A DNA stretch of 64,000 nucleotides from Climacteris rufus (Eukaryota > Chordata > Aves > Passeriformes > Climacteridae): assembly GCA_013398175.1 (NCBI GenBank), contig VZRZ01008732.1, positions 295,118 to 359,117 of the forward strand, in the 5' to 3' direction. The notes beneath the pieces were generated by a model. The model ran no database searches and had not been told where the DNA came from. It was given only the letters and a program-made list of their open reading frames with translations. Every line of letters begins with the position of its first letter. Within the stretch, counting starts at the first letter, position 1. Below, in pieces: positions 32,563 through 46,166 of the stretch. Made by a program: the position numbers and the translations under genes.

Positions 32563-34686
32563 TTCTGTGGTTTTCCTTGACCTAGTAGGTCACCTATATT
32601 TTTCTGTAAGAGTCAAAACATGAGAAAGAAATTCAAAGACGTCATGAAATGGAATGTTACATGGTATTTTAATTTAAGTATTTTTGACTTGATCTCAACA
32701 AGAGACAGCAACTGCACTTACTATACAGATACTAAATTTTTTTAAAAAATTAAAGAATGGAGCAAATATAAGAACAGTTTCTCATGTGAATTCCTCACCT
32801 ACTAGGTTATGAACAGGATTTTTCTTATGTTCTCACTTCATGGTACCATCAATTTTGAATGTTCATCTACAGAAGAATTATAGGCAATCCTCGATCTGTT
32901 CTTGAGGATCTTTTCAGCCTAAACAGGGAGGGTACAGGCATAACCTTGAATCCTTCTTTTTCCCAATACTCAGGAGAAAGGAGCAATTTAGCCAGACCTT
33001 GTGCTTCATGCTGACGTTGATACTGGGGAATGAAAGGAATTGAGTTATGCACTGTTTTTCAGAGTGGAGAGCAAACGGTTCCATTCTTTGCAAGAGTGGT
33101 TATTAAATGTCCATGATCATAAAAAGACTCAAGGTAAATTGTCCCAAATTATTTAGGTGCCTAAGCTATTAGGAGAGTTAGGATTTCAAGCAAACCTGCA
33201 TACTTAGCATTTTTTCTTGACTACTTCTACTTCATCTAGTTATCTAGTATGTAATTTGGACAAGAAACCCTACTTATACACTGAACAAGACACAAAGGCA
33301 GTGGTAGGTAGATTTTGGGGTTTGGCTTTCAGGTGTAGAAACTGAGGCACCAATTAATTTGGCTTAGTGGCATCAACTTTCTGCTTTGAATGGTCTGTTA
33401 TAACTTTTTAGACAAATTTATTTAAATAAGCTAAAGAAAACAAAGTCTACAGCCACGGTTAGCATTTTTATCAAATCTGTGAATGAAATTGGGTGGAGAA
33501 AAGGAAAACAAAATTACATTATAGTCAAGATTTTTCACTTCCAGCTGTATAATCATTTAATGCAGTAAATTATGTAAGTAAGTTCCCCTGAAATAGACGT
33601 ACTGATCTTCAATTGAAATGACAGAGCAAAGCATGTTTAGCCTATTCAAAATCCTACTTTTTTTCCTTATTTATTTGGAATAAATTATGTTAGGTAAAAA
33701 AATTACGGTAGTCTATGTCAGCATTTTTCTTTTGCTTTTGAGCATTTCTAGTTTCTAGCAGTTAAGTAAGCAAAGCCAGACTTATTTATGGTTGTGAGTC
33801 TAATGTATTTATTCTGTAACAGTAAAGTGATACAGTTCTTGAGGGGAAAAAGGTGTGAAGATTCAAAAACAAATTAAATGAAAGCAAACAAAAAAACCTT
33901 TCTGTTGGTGTTCTTTCCAAACAGTAATTCTAAGGAATTTACCTTTTTCTTTTATTGTTTTTATTGTGTTTGTCCTGTATGTCACCTTTTCAAAAAAATA
34001 AAATATTTTCTTCCCCATTTTCTTGGTCTGCTGGGTGAATAGCCAAAGGTTTTTTGGGTTTTTTTCAAGTTTAGCAGTGTAACTTAGACAGTCTTGGCAT
34101 AAGGCTTCGATTTTTGTTTGATTCTTTGTCAGCTGTTTTCTGCATTGTTTAATGCCACTCGGAAAAAAAAAAAAAAAAAAGAGGAAACTTTAATCACCCA
34201 GTGAGATCGATTTTTATCCAGCTGGATATCAGATTGACCAAAGATTGCCTAACAAAGACAAGGCAAAAAATTTGTCCTGGAACTGTCAAAAATCTTCACG
34301 TTTACAATCAATCCTTGAGGGGAAATCCTTTTTCTTTCTCTTTTTAAAATGTTTTCTTCTGGCCTTTCTTGTTAATATATGTTCTCTGATCATAGTTGAC
34401 TTTGAAAACAGATTTGTAAAAAAAATGTAAAACATTCCCCTTTGAGTCGGCTAGGAACAGTTTGCTGTAACCCACTTCTACCACTGAAGAAATTTCTAAG
34501 AGAAAAATGTAAGTTTGTAACTTGCATGTTCTGCTCCTTTGGTAAAATCATATAGGATGGAAGTTCAGGAGAAGGAGCAATACTAACACCAGCTGATACA
34601 GAACAAACAGAAATTTCTTGTTGGGTATATACTATGATGTTATGGAGACAGAAAAATAAAACAGATCACAGCACTGTCTTGACTTA

Positions 34687-35095
34687 GCACAGGTGAGGCC
34701 AAACATGAAGTACAGTGTCCTGTTATGGCCTCCCCAATATAACTGCTACAGGCAGTCCACTGGAAAGCCACAAAGCTTACTAAGGGACTGGAAAACCTCC
34801 TCAATGAGCAAAGGATGAGGGAGCTGGTTCACTTCAGCATGGAGAAGAGAAGGATCAGGAGGAATGTCATCAATATGTACAAATATCTGAGAATAGATGC
34901 AGGCACTTTGAAGTGGTGCCCAGTAATATGAACAGAGGCAATGGGCACAAACTCATAAACTAGAGTTTCCATCTGAACACCAGAAAACACATTTTCACTG
35001 AGAGGGTGACCAAGCACTGGAACACATGACCCACAGATGTGCTGGAGTCTTCATCCTTGGAGATATTCAAAAGCTGTCTGGTCATGGCAATCAGG
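34687..35095 (+). mobile_element. CR1 LINE fragment, plus strand, lacking its 3' end
   Basis: CR1 3' coding blocks are clear: 'GTGAGGCCAAACATGAAGTA', 'AAGGGACTGGAAAACCTCC', 'GAGGGAGCTGGTTCACTTCA', 'ATGTACAAATATCTGAGAAT', 'AGTGGTGCCCAGTAATATG' and 'AAGCACTGGAACACATGACC'. Homology ends near 'GAGATATTCAAAAGCTGTC', and the usual 3' end and octamers are absent. Unrecognised sequence of about 110 bases follows before the poly(A)-like tract. Confidence 0.9.
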
Positions 35096-35202
35096 TCTAA
35101 GTATGTGCTTCTGTACTTTGATATCTACCTCTCTTACAGTGTCACTACCATGTAGACAGTTACGTAATCCAGGAGCTGACCCAGCTGAAACACAGTTCTC
35201 CA

Positions 35203-36542
35203 AAAAAAGAAAAGGAAAACAGAAAAAACAAAATACAAAATAAAAAAAAAAAAAAAAAGACAAGGCAAAGGCAAGGCAAGGGCAAAGGCAAAGGCCAAGG
35301 CAAGGCAAAGAANNNNNNNNNNNNNNNNNNNNNNNNNNNNNNNNNNNNNNNNNNNNNNNNNNNNNNNNNNNNNNNNNNNNNNNNNNNNNNNNNNNNNNNN
35401 NNNNNNNNNNNNNNNNNNNNNNNNNNNNNNNNNNNNNNNNNNNNNNNNNNNNNNNNNNNNNNNNNNNNNNNNNNNNNNNNNNNNNNNNNNNNNNNNNNNN
35501 NNNNNNNNNNNNNNNNNNNNNNNNNNNNNNNNNNNNNNNNNNNNNNNNNNNNNNNNNNNNNNNNNNNNNNNNNNNNNNNNNNNNNNNNNNNNNNNNNNNN
35601 NNNNNNNNNNNNNNNNNNNNNNNNNAAAAGGAAAGGAAAGGAAAGGAAAGGAAAGGAAAGGAAAGGAAAGGAAAGGAAAGGAAAGGAAAGGAAAGGAAAG
35701 GAAAGGAAAGGAAAGGAAAGGAAAGGAAAGGAAAGGAAAGGAAAGGAAAGGAAAGGAAAGGAAAGGAAAGGAAAGGAAAGGAAAGGAAAGGAAAGGAAAG
35801 GAAAGGAAAGGAAAGGAAAGGAAAGGAAAGGAAAGGAAAGGAAAGGAAAGGAAAGGAAAGGAAAGGAAAGGAAAGGAAAGGAAAGGAAAGGAAAGGAAAG
35901 GAAAGGAAAGGAAAGGAAAGGAAAGGAAAGGAAAGGAAAGGAAAGGAAAGGAAAGGAAAGGAAAGGAAAGGAAAGGAAAGGAAAGGAAAGGAAAGGAAAG
36001 GAAAGGAAAGGAAAGGAAAGGAAAGGAAAGGAAAGGAAAGGAAAGGAAAGGAAAGGAAAGGAAAGGAAAGGAAAGGAAAGGAAAGGAAAGGAAAGGAAAG
36101 GAAAGGAAAGGAAAGGAAAGGAAAGGAAAGGAAAGGAAAGGAAAGGAAAGGAAAGGAAAGGAAAGGAAAGGAAAGGAAAGGAAAGGAAAGGAAAGGAAAG
36201 GAAAGGAAAGGAAAGGAAAGGAAAGGAAAGGAAAGGAAAGGAAAGGAAAGGAAAGGAAAGGAAAGGAAAGGAAAGGAAAGGAAAGGAAAGGAAAGGAAAG
36301 GAAAGGAAAGGAAAGGAAAGGAAAGGAAAGGAAAGGAAAGGAAAGGAAAGGAAAGGAAAGGAAAGGAAAGGAAAAAGGAAAGGAAAGGAAAAAGGAAAGG
36401 AAAGGAAAGAAAAGAAAAGGAAAGAAAAGAAAAGAAAAGAAAAGAAAAGAAAAGAAAAGAAAAGAAAAGAAAAGAAAAGAAAAGAAAAGAAAAGAAAAGA
36501 AAAGAAAAGAAAAGAAAAGAAAAGAAAAGAAAAGAAAAGAAA
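35203..36542. repeat. Composite A-rich and (GGAAA)n/(GAAAA)n polypurine array
   Basis: On the plus strand the array changes motif from left to right. First is an A-rich start with a poly(A) run (about 35242-35258). Then come degenerate GGCAA-type units (35262-35312), a 313-N gap, near-perfect GGAAA units (35626 to about 36374, roughly 149 units), mixed units to about 36420, and GAAAA units to 36542. From 35626 to 36542 the strand has no pyrimidine at all. The long minus-strand open frame here (500 codons of repeated Leu-Ser-Phe-Pro-Phe) is only this repeat translated. Confidence 0.98.
35313..35625. other. Assembly gap (313 N)
   Basis: A gap inside the pentanucleotide array. The true repeat length here is unknown and probably longer than shown. 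Confidence 1.
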
Positions 36543-39500
36543 TTCATTTTCAACTATACTTGCTTCAGCTATCTTGCAGCCACAGGAACATCAGTGCCCA
36601 AATAACGAGACTAGGGGCTAAAGAAGAAGAGGAAAGAACCACTTAGCAACATGGGTGCTAACCAGCTATGAAGCAACACAGCTCATCTTACTGTAGTCAT
36701 AGTGGGACCAAACAGACAGCCCTGTCCTTTATCACCCAGCTATTCCTGTTGTAAGAAAATGTCCTGTACAACGAGCATGTGATAAGCCAGGATCAGAGAA
36801 TAAAACCATCCATCACCATATGAAAGACAGTTATATTACATTCTCAAACCCAAAATACTGTAGAGTCGGATGTAGAGACATCCCAATACATACAGTCAGC
36901 TTCACTTTAGCAAGGCTTATTAGTTCCGTGTCAGTCCCAGCTTTGTGGGGCTCAGACATCTTCTAGCAGAGTAACTCAACTGTTTCTCCTAAGCTCCAGA
37001 GTCAGAAGGACTCATTACCTGGGACACTGGAAAGATACACAGAGACAGCTCTTGCCTGGCACTGTGACTGGCTTAGTAAACTTGCTCAAAACTTGGTGCT
37101 TTGGAGACCCAGGCCAAGGGCAGCTGACATTGAACTGGAGCTAATAAACTGCACAACTGTGATGCTGATGGTGCATTTGGATCTGTTTCTGACATCCTCC
37201 TTCATGCTTATTGTAGGAGCACAGTGAAGTGGTATCAGTGGCTTTTAGGTCTGAACTATCTCTGGAAGTAATAAACTTTTAAGGCATAATATATTTATAA
37301 TGTGTTGCATCACTGTAGCAGGGCATTTTACCCCCCATAAGAGCTTATCTATTATTTGTTAACCAGCCAGATAACTCAAACAAGGCAAGCAGTCTCATAG
37401 TGAGCTATTTTGGCACCATGGAGTTAACACTGGTCTGGCCTCTCTGAGCTGCCAATAAACATCTTGCTTCTGAATGAGATTTGACAAGACAAGCTGAATT
37501 TCTGACTGACAGCCATTCACATTATGATTATAAAAACCACACCAAACTTCCACAAAGCATTCCCAAATGCATACACATATAGCCAAATATGCCTTGAGCT
37601 TGCTTGTTTGGTTTGGCCTCACTGTTCCTCTGCCCCCATCACACTCAGCAGCATCCGCAGCCACAGCAGTTCCCCGTAGGGATACTTGAGCTGATTCTTC
37701 ATTGTGAAGTTTAGGAAAAGGAGGGCTTAGTGCCATAGTACATATAATTCCCAGGAACTACCATTTCTACTACCTTCCTTTCTCTTTTCCACACCTGCCC
37801 AAGAGTGTTTCTTGCTATGTTTCTCACATCACCATCAGCTTGCTCACAGAACAGGACAGAGAGGTAGATGGAACAACAGCCAAAAGAAGACAAGTTTCAA
37901 GAGATAAATAAAGAAAAAAATGTAACAAAAGAAGTTGAGCTGCTAAATAATTGTGTGCAGAGTGAGAAACCCTGAAATTTGCATCTGACACAAGCATGAA
38001 TATGCTAAAAAGACCTTACTGGATGAATCTGAGAGAAGTTAATCCCACATAATACCAATATTTCCACTAAAGCAGAAAGCCTTGATAAGGTGATAATGTA
38101 ATTAACAGATATTATTAATTTCATGGCTTATTTTTATTTTGTCTAAATGCTTTTCATTAGAAGTTGCTTACTTACTGTACATAATTGTCTTTTCTTGATT
38201 CTCAGAGATTTTTTATTTTTTTTTTTAATTTAGTTTCACCTAATGTTTCTAATTTCTCCTTAACCATCCTGGGATTTATTTCAGAAATACTCAGTTGTGG
38301 CCATTTTAACTTTTTATTTATTTATTTATTCTATGTTTTCCTATACAATTTTTTTTCGTTCTTTCTCTCCAGTCACTTCTTTTGATCTGTCACATCCTTT
38401 GTCCTAGCCTTTCTTCAATCTGTAGCTTAGCACCCATTTTCCCCTACTCCTTTTTCATGTTGGAAAAGGTTCAGGAATGAACTAGAATGCATGAAGAAAA
38501 GGATTTAGAAGTATAGATTAAAGAATAAGGTGTGGAAACTGACACAGACCTCTAAAGTTACAGACAGTTTCCCCTAAAACCAGGAGACAATAGTATGATA
38601 TCTTAGCATTCACTCTGCTGCATTAAATTCTGTGCGTAGATCCTTAGGAGCTGACAGCAGCAACCTTCCTAAATGATCCAAGAGGAGAATATGAATAAAG
38701 AGAAATTATGTGAAAATGGCTGTATTACAGTTTGTCCTCTCTTGTACTGCTCCTGAGACAGAGGCACATCCAGACTCCTGACTGTATGCAAACACTCTAT
38801 CTAAGGATGTTTTGTCTTCTCTTTGCACTCATGATTTCTCACCACAGAAGTCAACTGATGTGCACTAGCAAGTAGCCAAATTCACAGACTAACTAAGTTT
38901 CAAAAGTCTAATTCAGAGAGTTGTGCCTTAAAGTAAACATACATACCCCAAATTAGCTGGAAAATGAAGCAAATATATGAACTAAGGTCGATGGGAATGA
39001 ATTTTGCATTTAAACCTGTCAGAGGCATTTTTGGGGAGCTAGCAGCCCTGTCAAAAATCTTCCCACTTCTCTCTATGGTATTTTAAGTCAGACCACATAA
39101 GAGTCAGTCTACCAAATACACAGAAACAGGCTACAAGGAAGATGCTTATTTTCTACATATGGGTTTGTAGGAAAAAAAATTCTGGCATTTGAGAATTCTT
39201 TGATCTAGAAGACAAAAACAGAGACAAATTCTGTGGCCATATGTCAATAATGGACTTGATTGTCCCTGACATGAGTTATTTCCATCCTAATCAAACTTTG
39301 GAGTTGTTCCATCAGCAGGATGGAAGTTGTTGACAGGGGATACATTCACCGAACTACTTACTGAGAAAGGATGTGAAGAACTAATGCAACAGGGGGACAA
39401 AGTATGTGACCAAGCACTAGATTACACAGTGTGAGATCTGACTTCTGGAGTGACAGAAAACATTACTGAACGGGAACACGCATGGATCAAGAACTCAGTG

Positions 39501-41306
39501 CACTCCTGGAGAACCATTACATTCGAGGAAGATGCTTTTTTTTTGGGAGTAACTTATAGATGACATCAAATAATTCCATGCAGCATCCCCAGCAGGGTAT
39601 ACTGTCTGCCTTTAGGTTATTGGAAAATTCTGATTACAGGTATCAAAAAATGGAGCAAGCCTGACTTAAAATTGCTAAACAGAAAATCCTTGTCATTTAT
39701 AAATATTAGATTATGCTGATTTTTCTATATAATTTTCCATTTTCAAAAACAGTGTAATAACACAACTAAACTTAAGAAGAATCAACAGTAAGTTCATATA
39801 ACAAGTATCTTCATTTAGCATTGTATAAACCATAATAAAAATATCAGGAAGTAAGAATATAGAGGTAACAAAAATTATAGTACACATTCTAAGTACCTGA
39901 ATCAATTGAAAATAAGTTCAGGGAAAAAAAATACCTGTAGTAATTAACTTACACTGTTATGGCCAAGTTAGATAAAGGTATCAGCTAGCCTAAAACAGTG
40001 CCAGTGAGACTTACACGGTGCTTAAGGTGATGTAAAATAATGTCAGGGTCAATGGTATCTGGAGAACATGTTAAATTGAATAAAATGAGCCATGAAAGGA
40101 CATTGTTAACAGCCTGAAGATGAAGAACATTACAAACGTTTTCAAGGGCAATGTTGACAGAGCATTGCCATTTTAAATTAGCACTATTGTCAGGAGATAG
40201 TACATATGGAAGTGAACATCTGTGTTGTAATTTTTTGTCTTTGAGCACCTCTGCAGGAAGAATAATCAGTTCTCCTCACTGTTAAGTCTTCAAATTATTC
40301 AATAGTTTACACTACTTAAATTCCAAAAGTGAATGTACCTGTAACTGTAATCTATAAGGTATTACCCCCACTAACAGGAAAATAAAAGTTAGCACATTAC
40401 AAAATAAAGATTGATAAAATAGATAGAAAAAATGATAACATCACATAGCAGAAATACAAGAAAACCTTTCTCCAGTCATGAAATAGCTTAAAATAAATAT
40501 TATTGAGAGCTGTTTCAAGGGGAAAATTATTTACCTTAGGAATATTAAAAATATAATGGAAAATAAATGGTTTAGCCCTGCTAGCAGTTCTTTGTAAATG
40601 ATAAACAATTTATATGTGATACAATCTACGTTCTTACAAAGGAAATTATACAATCTGGTGTGTAAGTTTTAGTTGTCCCTATTTAGAGCAACATGAACAA
40701 TATCTTCACAAAACCCACGATAGCTGTGAATGTTCTTGCATAGTGGTTTAAAAGAAGATCAAATAGCTCCATGCTAAGGACATAATCTTAGATGTATCCG
40801 GATTTAAATGGATGAAGTTCTCTTTCTCTGTTTACAATTAGGAACTTCCATTGGCTTAAAGCCCTTCCAGTGGAAAGATGAGGAATCAACGATTTTATCA
40901 TAATTCAGCAATCTGAGTTGACTACTCATAGAACATAAAACTTATACACAATCTAGGCACTTCAGTCAGGTGCTATCATCTGGTGTCATGAGTCTTATCT
41001 AAGCTGTTAAGGACACCAAATGTCATCCAGAACACAACCTAAGTCAGAAAACCTCCATCTTTTCTTAGTTACATATTCTCACCTACAGTGTCTTGAAGAA
41101 AATGCAAGGCTGAATTTATCCTGAAACAGAGCAAATTACAGTTCCTTGAAAGAACTATTTAATATTGTTGTCATAGTAGCCAAATCCTAGTCAAAACAAA
41201 AAACTTAGAAAATGTTGTATGAGACAGTTGATAGTAGTAGAACAAAAGTTGATATTTTAATAATTCATACATAAGTATTCATCTGAAAAGACTAATAAAT
41301 AGAGTG
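36543..41306. other. Unique sequence, no gene seen
   Basis: The first 1.3 kb has moderate GC but no recognised repeat or exon. The 113-codon minus-strand frame at 37395-37736 has no motif I recognise. A (TTTA)n run lies at 38316-38330. The rest is A/T-rich. Confidence 0.35.
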
Positions 41307-42194
41307 TGTTGTGGGTCAATCTCAATTGGATAACAGATGCTCACCCAAATGCTCTCTCACTCTTTCTCCTCAACAGGACAGGGGAGGACATAAAACAGCA
41401 AAGCAGTAGTATCGAGATTAAGACAGGGGAATTACTTGCCAATTATTATCACAAGAAAAACAGGGGGGAAATAATTTAATTTATTGCTAATTAGGTTTGG
41501 ATCATGAGAAGCCAAGACATGTTTAGACCACATTTTCCCACCATCCACTCCCTTCTTCCCAAGCTCGACTTCACTCTTTCATTCTTGACTGTTCTACCAT
41601 CTCCCCACAAAAAGTGCAGGGGGCTGGGGAATTGGGGAAGTTATGGTCATTTCTTAACAGCTTTTATCTACTCTTCTTCCTCCTCATGCTTTTCCCCTGC
41701 TCCAGCATGTCCTCTCCACAGATTGCTGTTCCTGCAGGGTATATCCACGTGCTCCAATCTGGGGTTATCCACAGGCTGCAGTGTGAATATCTGCTGCACT
41801 CTGTTCCTCTCCATGGGTTGCAGAGGATCCCTACTCCACAGAAGTCTCACAGAGAAATACTTGCTTCTCCATGGTCATCTTCTCAGGCTGCAGAGGAATC
41901 CCTGTTCTGACACCTGGAGTACCTCCTTCTCCTTGTTCTTACCTGACCTCGGTGTTCATGGGGTGGTTTTTCCATCATTTTTTTCCTCAGTCTTCACTGA
42001 ATTCATGGAGTTTCGCCCTATGTTAAGTGCATTTTACCCAGGTCCCACCAGCTTGGCTGATGGACACAGACGTGTCCCGCAGTGGGTCTGTTCTCAGGTC
42101 ATCTGGGATCATCTGTATTCAGTACAGGGCAGACTCTGTCCTCAGTGACCAGCCCTTACGCCTATAAAAACGTCCAAATTGAACTACATGAACA
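41307..42194 (-). mobile_element. Avian ERV LTR, minus orientation
   Basis: The plus strand starts TGTTGTGGGTC. It carries the avian LTR signature 'CTCTCTCACTCTTTCTCCTC' then 'AACAGGACAGGGGAGGACAT' and 'TTACTTGCCAATTATTATCAC', like the element at 13797-14380 and its relatives. The minus strand has AATAAATTAAATTATTTCC (near 41475-41485), a poly(A) signal placed as expected for minus orientation. The proposed right end is CTACATGAACA (42194) but no matching duplication of the left flank AGAGTG was found, so the right edge is uncertain. The 214-codon plus-strand frame at 41504-42148 lies antisense to the LTR and is not a gene. Confidence 0.75.
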
Positions 42195-45100
42195 ATGCTT
42201 TGCTACTTTTTTTTGTACAGCATATTTGCATGGCAGTATGGATACGATCATAATGTTTGTATATTTTTTATATTTTCATCTCACACCCATATGCCATTTG
42301 GGGCTTTTTTTTTTTTTTATATATATAGTCTACTTATTTGGTGTAAAGATACCATGCACATAAGCCCAAAGCAAGAAGCATTGATATTCAAATGAAGAAA
42401 ATAAAATCTTCTGTTTATAACTCTATTAAGAGATATGAGGCAAAGACCCTGAGGAAGCAAGGACCTTCAGTTCCTTCTCCTGTGGTATCTACAGACAAGG
42501 GAAGTAAAAAGAGTAATCTTTGGAATTTTACATAAGTAACTATTTACCATAATAATAGATTTATAATGTACACTTTCCACATATAAGTGCTTTATAGAAC
42601 TCATACCTTGGGACATGAGAAGTATGCTTTTGCCAGGTAAATAGCAGAGTTGGATTTCATTAATGATGACAGGGTTCAGATGATACTCATTCATTGTTTA
42701 GACAGCAACAGTGTTTAATGTAGCTATCACTGAATTCTCAGTCTTGTAAACTTTTATTGAAATATCTAATTTTACTAGTGAAAAGAACATTTTTAGATAG
42801 TAAAGATAAGCACACATTTAACTGGCTGCAAGACCAGGTCTGCCATACCAATTTTAGCACAAAATAAGTTGAAATCAATACAGAATACCTATGGCAAGTT
42901 AGTGGTCTTTGTCGGAATCCATAACAAAGAACTGTGAGTTCAGAACAAGTGTACGTTTTTTCTCCAATGGCATTGTGCTTTGTCAGAAAACTTAATAATA
43001 TTTTTTGTGAGTAAATATTTAATAATTACGATGTTATTATTTGATTATCTCTCATTCTTTAATGTCAGAATCATTTCACCAATTGTCATGCTTTCAGTTC
43101 AGTTTAATTAATCTGCGTCTCAGCTGATATTCTCAGTGTCTTGTAGAAAGCAAATAGACTAAGAAAAACATCAAATGCAGAGTTTATAAAAGAAATGTTG
43201 ACAAACATTAAATACAATGATGCTGTTGGGAATCTCTCTTTTTGTTTTAGATTTTCTCAGAAATAATTTGTCCTGTGACAAGCAGTTTTACAATAGAAAA
43301 TAAATCTGAAATGTCTTCATTTTGATTCAAAAGAGAATTTGATATCAAGACTGCAAAGGAAGCAAATTAAACCAAAAAGTAAAAATCACAACAAGGCAAC
43401 TATTTTGCTGTTATTTCTATTTTTATACTATTTCATGCTACAGAAAAGATAAAGATAATATTGTAAACTGAAACCTACCAGGAACTTTGCAGATTTTTAG
43501 ACTCTGGACTATGTCTCAATAGTCTCCAGCTATTTTATTGAACATATTGAGATTGAAACACTTTTGGAGGCAGAAATTTATTATCCAAACTTTTATTGGA
43601 TCATGAAGAGACAGTAAACATCAAATACTAGAACAAAATTATTAGAAGACAGAAAAGTCTGAACAACTTTTTATTTCCTACCCGTCAGTTTCTTCAACTG
43701 TCCCTTTCTGATAATTTTTGAGTATGATTTTGAACACTTGTTCATAAAGCAGTGATTTGCCTTACTTTGTGCTGTGGTTCACTTGTGGTCTGCCAGCCCA
43801 ATAGTCCATCACCACCCCAGGTCTGCCTCGTCCTTTCTTATTCACTACAATTATTTCCAGATAAGGCTCAAGATGGAGTTCCTCCACAGTGTGCATGCCA
43901 AGAGCACAAAGCACAAAGCTTTCCTGTGTACTTGTACAGAAACATCAGGGGACCACAAGACAAAGAAACAAACAATCTATTTTTTTTCTCTCCTAGAGCC
44001 ATATAAGGAGTCAGTGTCACATTTTTCAATCTCTTAAACATGAAATTAGTGACCCAAACACCTCAAATGGTACAATTGCAAACATTGTACCAAGAGCTGA
44101 ATTAATTCTACTGCCTGTATAAAAGGGAACCTTGAAAACCATGCTAGTGTGCAATTTGAAGGCATTATCCCTGTTACTGGAATGGAAGTTTTATTATTTT
44201 TTTTTACTGAGTTAATACAGTTTCATTGACCTGAGGGACCACCATCTCATTCATCTGAAGAATGCTTTGAAAGAACAATGTATTTACTAAATGAATTTTT
44301 CTTCCTGCATAATGATGACAAAAGAATTATAATTTTACACACATGGGAGCTGTATTACAGATTATAGTTTTCTTGTAAACATGCATATCCTTATCATGAA
44401 TCACCTTATATTTAAAAATTTTTTTTAAATCCAAACTCCAGGAATTTAAAGACAATTTAAATTGTCTCTTCTGTATCAATTTATTTATTTGTAATGGAAT
44501 AGGTAAAAAGGATATCCTGGGGAGAAAAAGAACTCTCATGCTTCCCAAATATCAGCAATTAAAAGAAAAAATTGAAATATCAGAAACTGAGCACTTTCTA
44601 ATATTCTTACTATTTGACATTTTCAATCTTATAGTTTAATGTATCTTGAAGACAAAATCAAAATATTTCTGAAAAGCAAAAATTATGAACGAGTTATCAT
44701 AATATTTTTAAATTATTTTTTGCTTTAACATAGTTTGACCCATACAGTATAAATTTCATCTGCTTCATATGTATTACTGACCATTGTTGGCATTACTCTT
44801 GAAATAATCTTGGTTTAATCCTTAAAATACATTAGAAATTAAAGATTTCCTGTAATTCCTTAATGAAGGTTTGATTTTAATTATGTTCACTTACTATGTA
44901 AATTAGGTCTAAATTACTCAGTTTATTAATAACATATCTGGATATGTAAAATAATGTCATTTAAATTTCATTACACATGCTTGTAGTTTTGAGCTTTTAC
45001 AGAAATGCATATTTAATTATGTCACAAATTAACAGATTGCTTCACTTGCTAAAACGATGTTTCTTGTAAGCTGATTTAAACACTTACAAATGTAGTACAG

Positions 45101-46018
45101 ATGTGGACACTTTTCTTCTCTCACAACTAATAGGAGAAAAAATCTATGAAGTTATTTTCACTTTGAAATGCAAATTAGGCTACACTAATTTCCCCATTGA
45201 ATTGCAATCCATAATCATATTAAATTTATACTATGTTCCTTCACATTTTTCTGAACTACATTTTCTGATGTGAACTTGTTTCTAGTGTGTGAATCAACAG
45301 TTTCTAACAAAGTATCTAATTATTTTGACTTTTGAGAATCAAATATTTAGGGTATAACTTTTTTGAGACCCTCAGAATATTAGAGTTGCATATCAAGGAT
45401 TACAAATGAGGACAAATTATATATCAATGAAGCAATACATACAATTCAAAATGAAAAGTTAATGAATGTGATCTGTTTGCTTATTGCAATAAAGGAAAGA
45501 TAACAGTAAGTGTTCCTACTCCTGTTAAAGTTTCCTTTTTTAAATCTGAACTTAGTTGACAAATATTAAGTATAGCTTTTGGTTATATTCCCATTTTTAA
45601 AAGCCAGGACATATATTCAGAGAGGTTAAAAAAAAGTTTTTAATTCTTCAAGGGCGACTACTAGCAGAACTGACAATAAAATGTCCAAGATCTTTAATTA
45701 TTAAGCCATACAAATGTTCCCCTAAAACAGAACAATTCCATCTGTATATGCAGATAAGGCTGGACTTTACATATTTGAATCTGTTCCAGAAATAGACCTA
45801 AATATTTTGTTGGTTTTTTTTTAACCCTTATTTTGTCTGTAATATGGAAGGCCTTAATCCTGCAAATACACAGCATGCAGTACTGCAGGGAACTTACTGG
45901 AGAAGATCACAAAGAATAACACTCAGCATACGTAAATCTTTTATAAACAAAGCCATAATTTCAGTATTCCAATCTTCTGTGTGCTGCACATTATTTCTTT
46001 GTTGCTTTTTATAAACAT

Positions 46019-46070
46019 GTTTTCAAAAAGTTTTATATATATATATATATATATATAGTTTTCAAAAAGT
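46019..46070. repeat. (TA)n tract bracketed by 13-bp direct repeats
   Basis: The tract at 46032-46057 is mostly TATATA. The same 13 bases, GTTTTCAAAAAGT, stand on each side. Confidence 0.9.
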
Positions 46071-46132
46071 CATATTATACTGAAATGATAATTAATATTT
46101 AATTAATTTCATTTAATTAGAAATTAAAATGA

Positions 46133-46166
46133 NNNNNNNNNNNNNNNNNNNNNNNNNNNNNNNNNN
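46133..46166. other. Assembly gap (34 N)
   Basis: A short N run in very A/T-rich DNA. Confidence 1.

Larger units (their letters stand above)
30251..34686. other. AT-rich unique sequence with small duplications and a palindrome
   Basis: No gene or dispersed repeat recognised in over 4 kb. Small features are a 23-bp tandem duplication at 31929-31970, a perfect palindrome at 32533-32562 and an A18 run at 34163-34180. Confidence 0.4.

Noticed and set aside
35051..36553. 500-codon minus-strand open frame
   Set aside because: It is the GGAAA/GAAAA microsatellite and an N gap read in a frame without stops (Leu-Ser-Phe-Pro-Phe repeats). It is not a protein gene.
41504..42148. 214-codon plus-strand open frame
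   Set aside because: It lies wholly within an avian LTR, antisense to it, with no domain recognised. Its composition reflects the LTR sequence.
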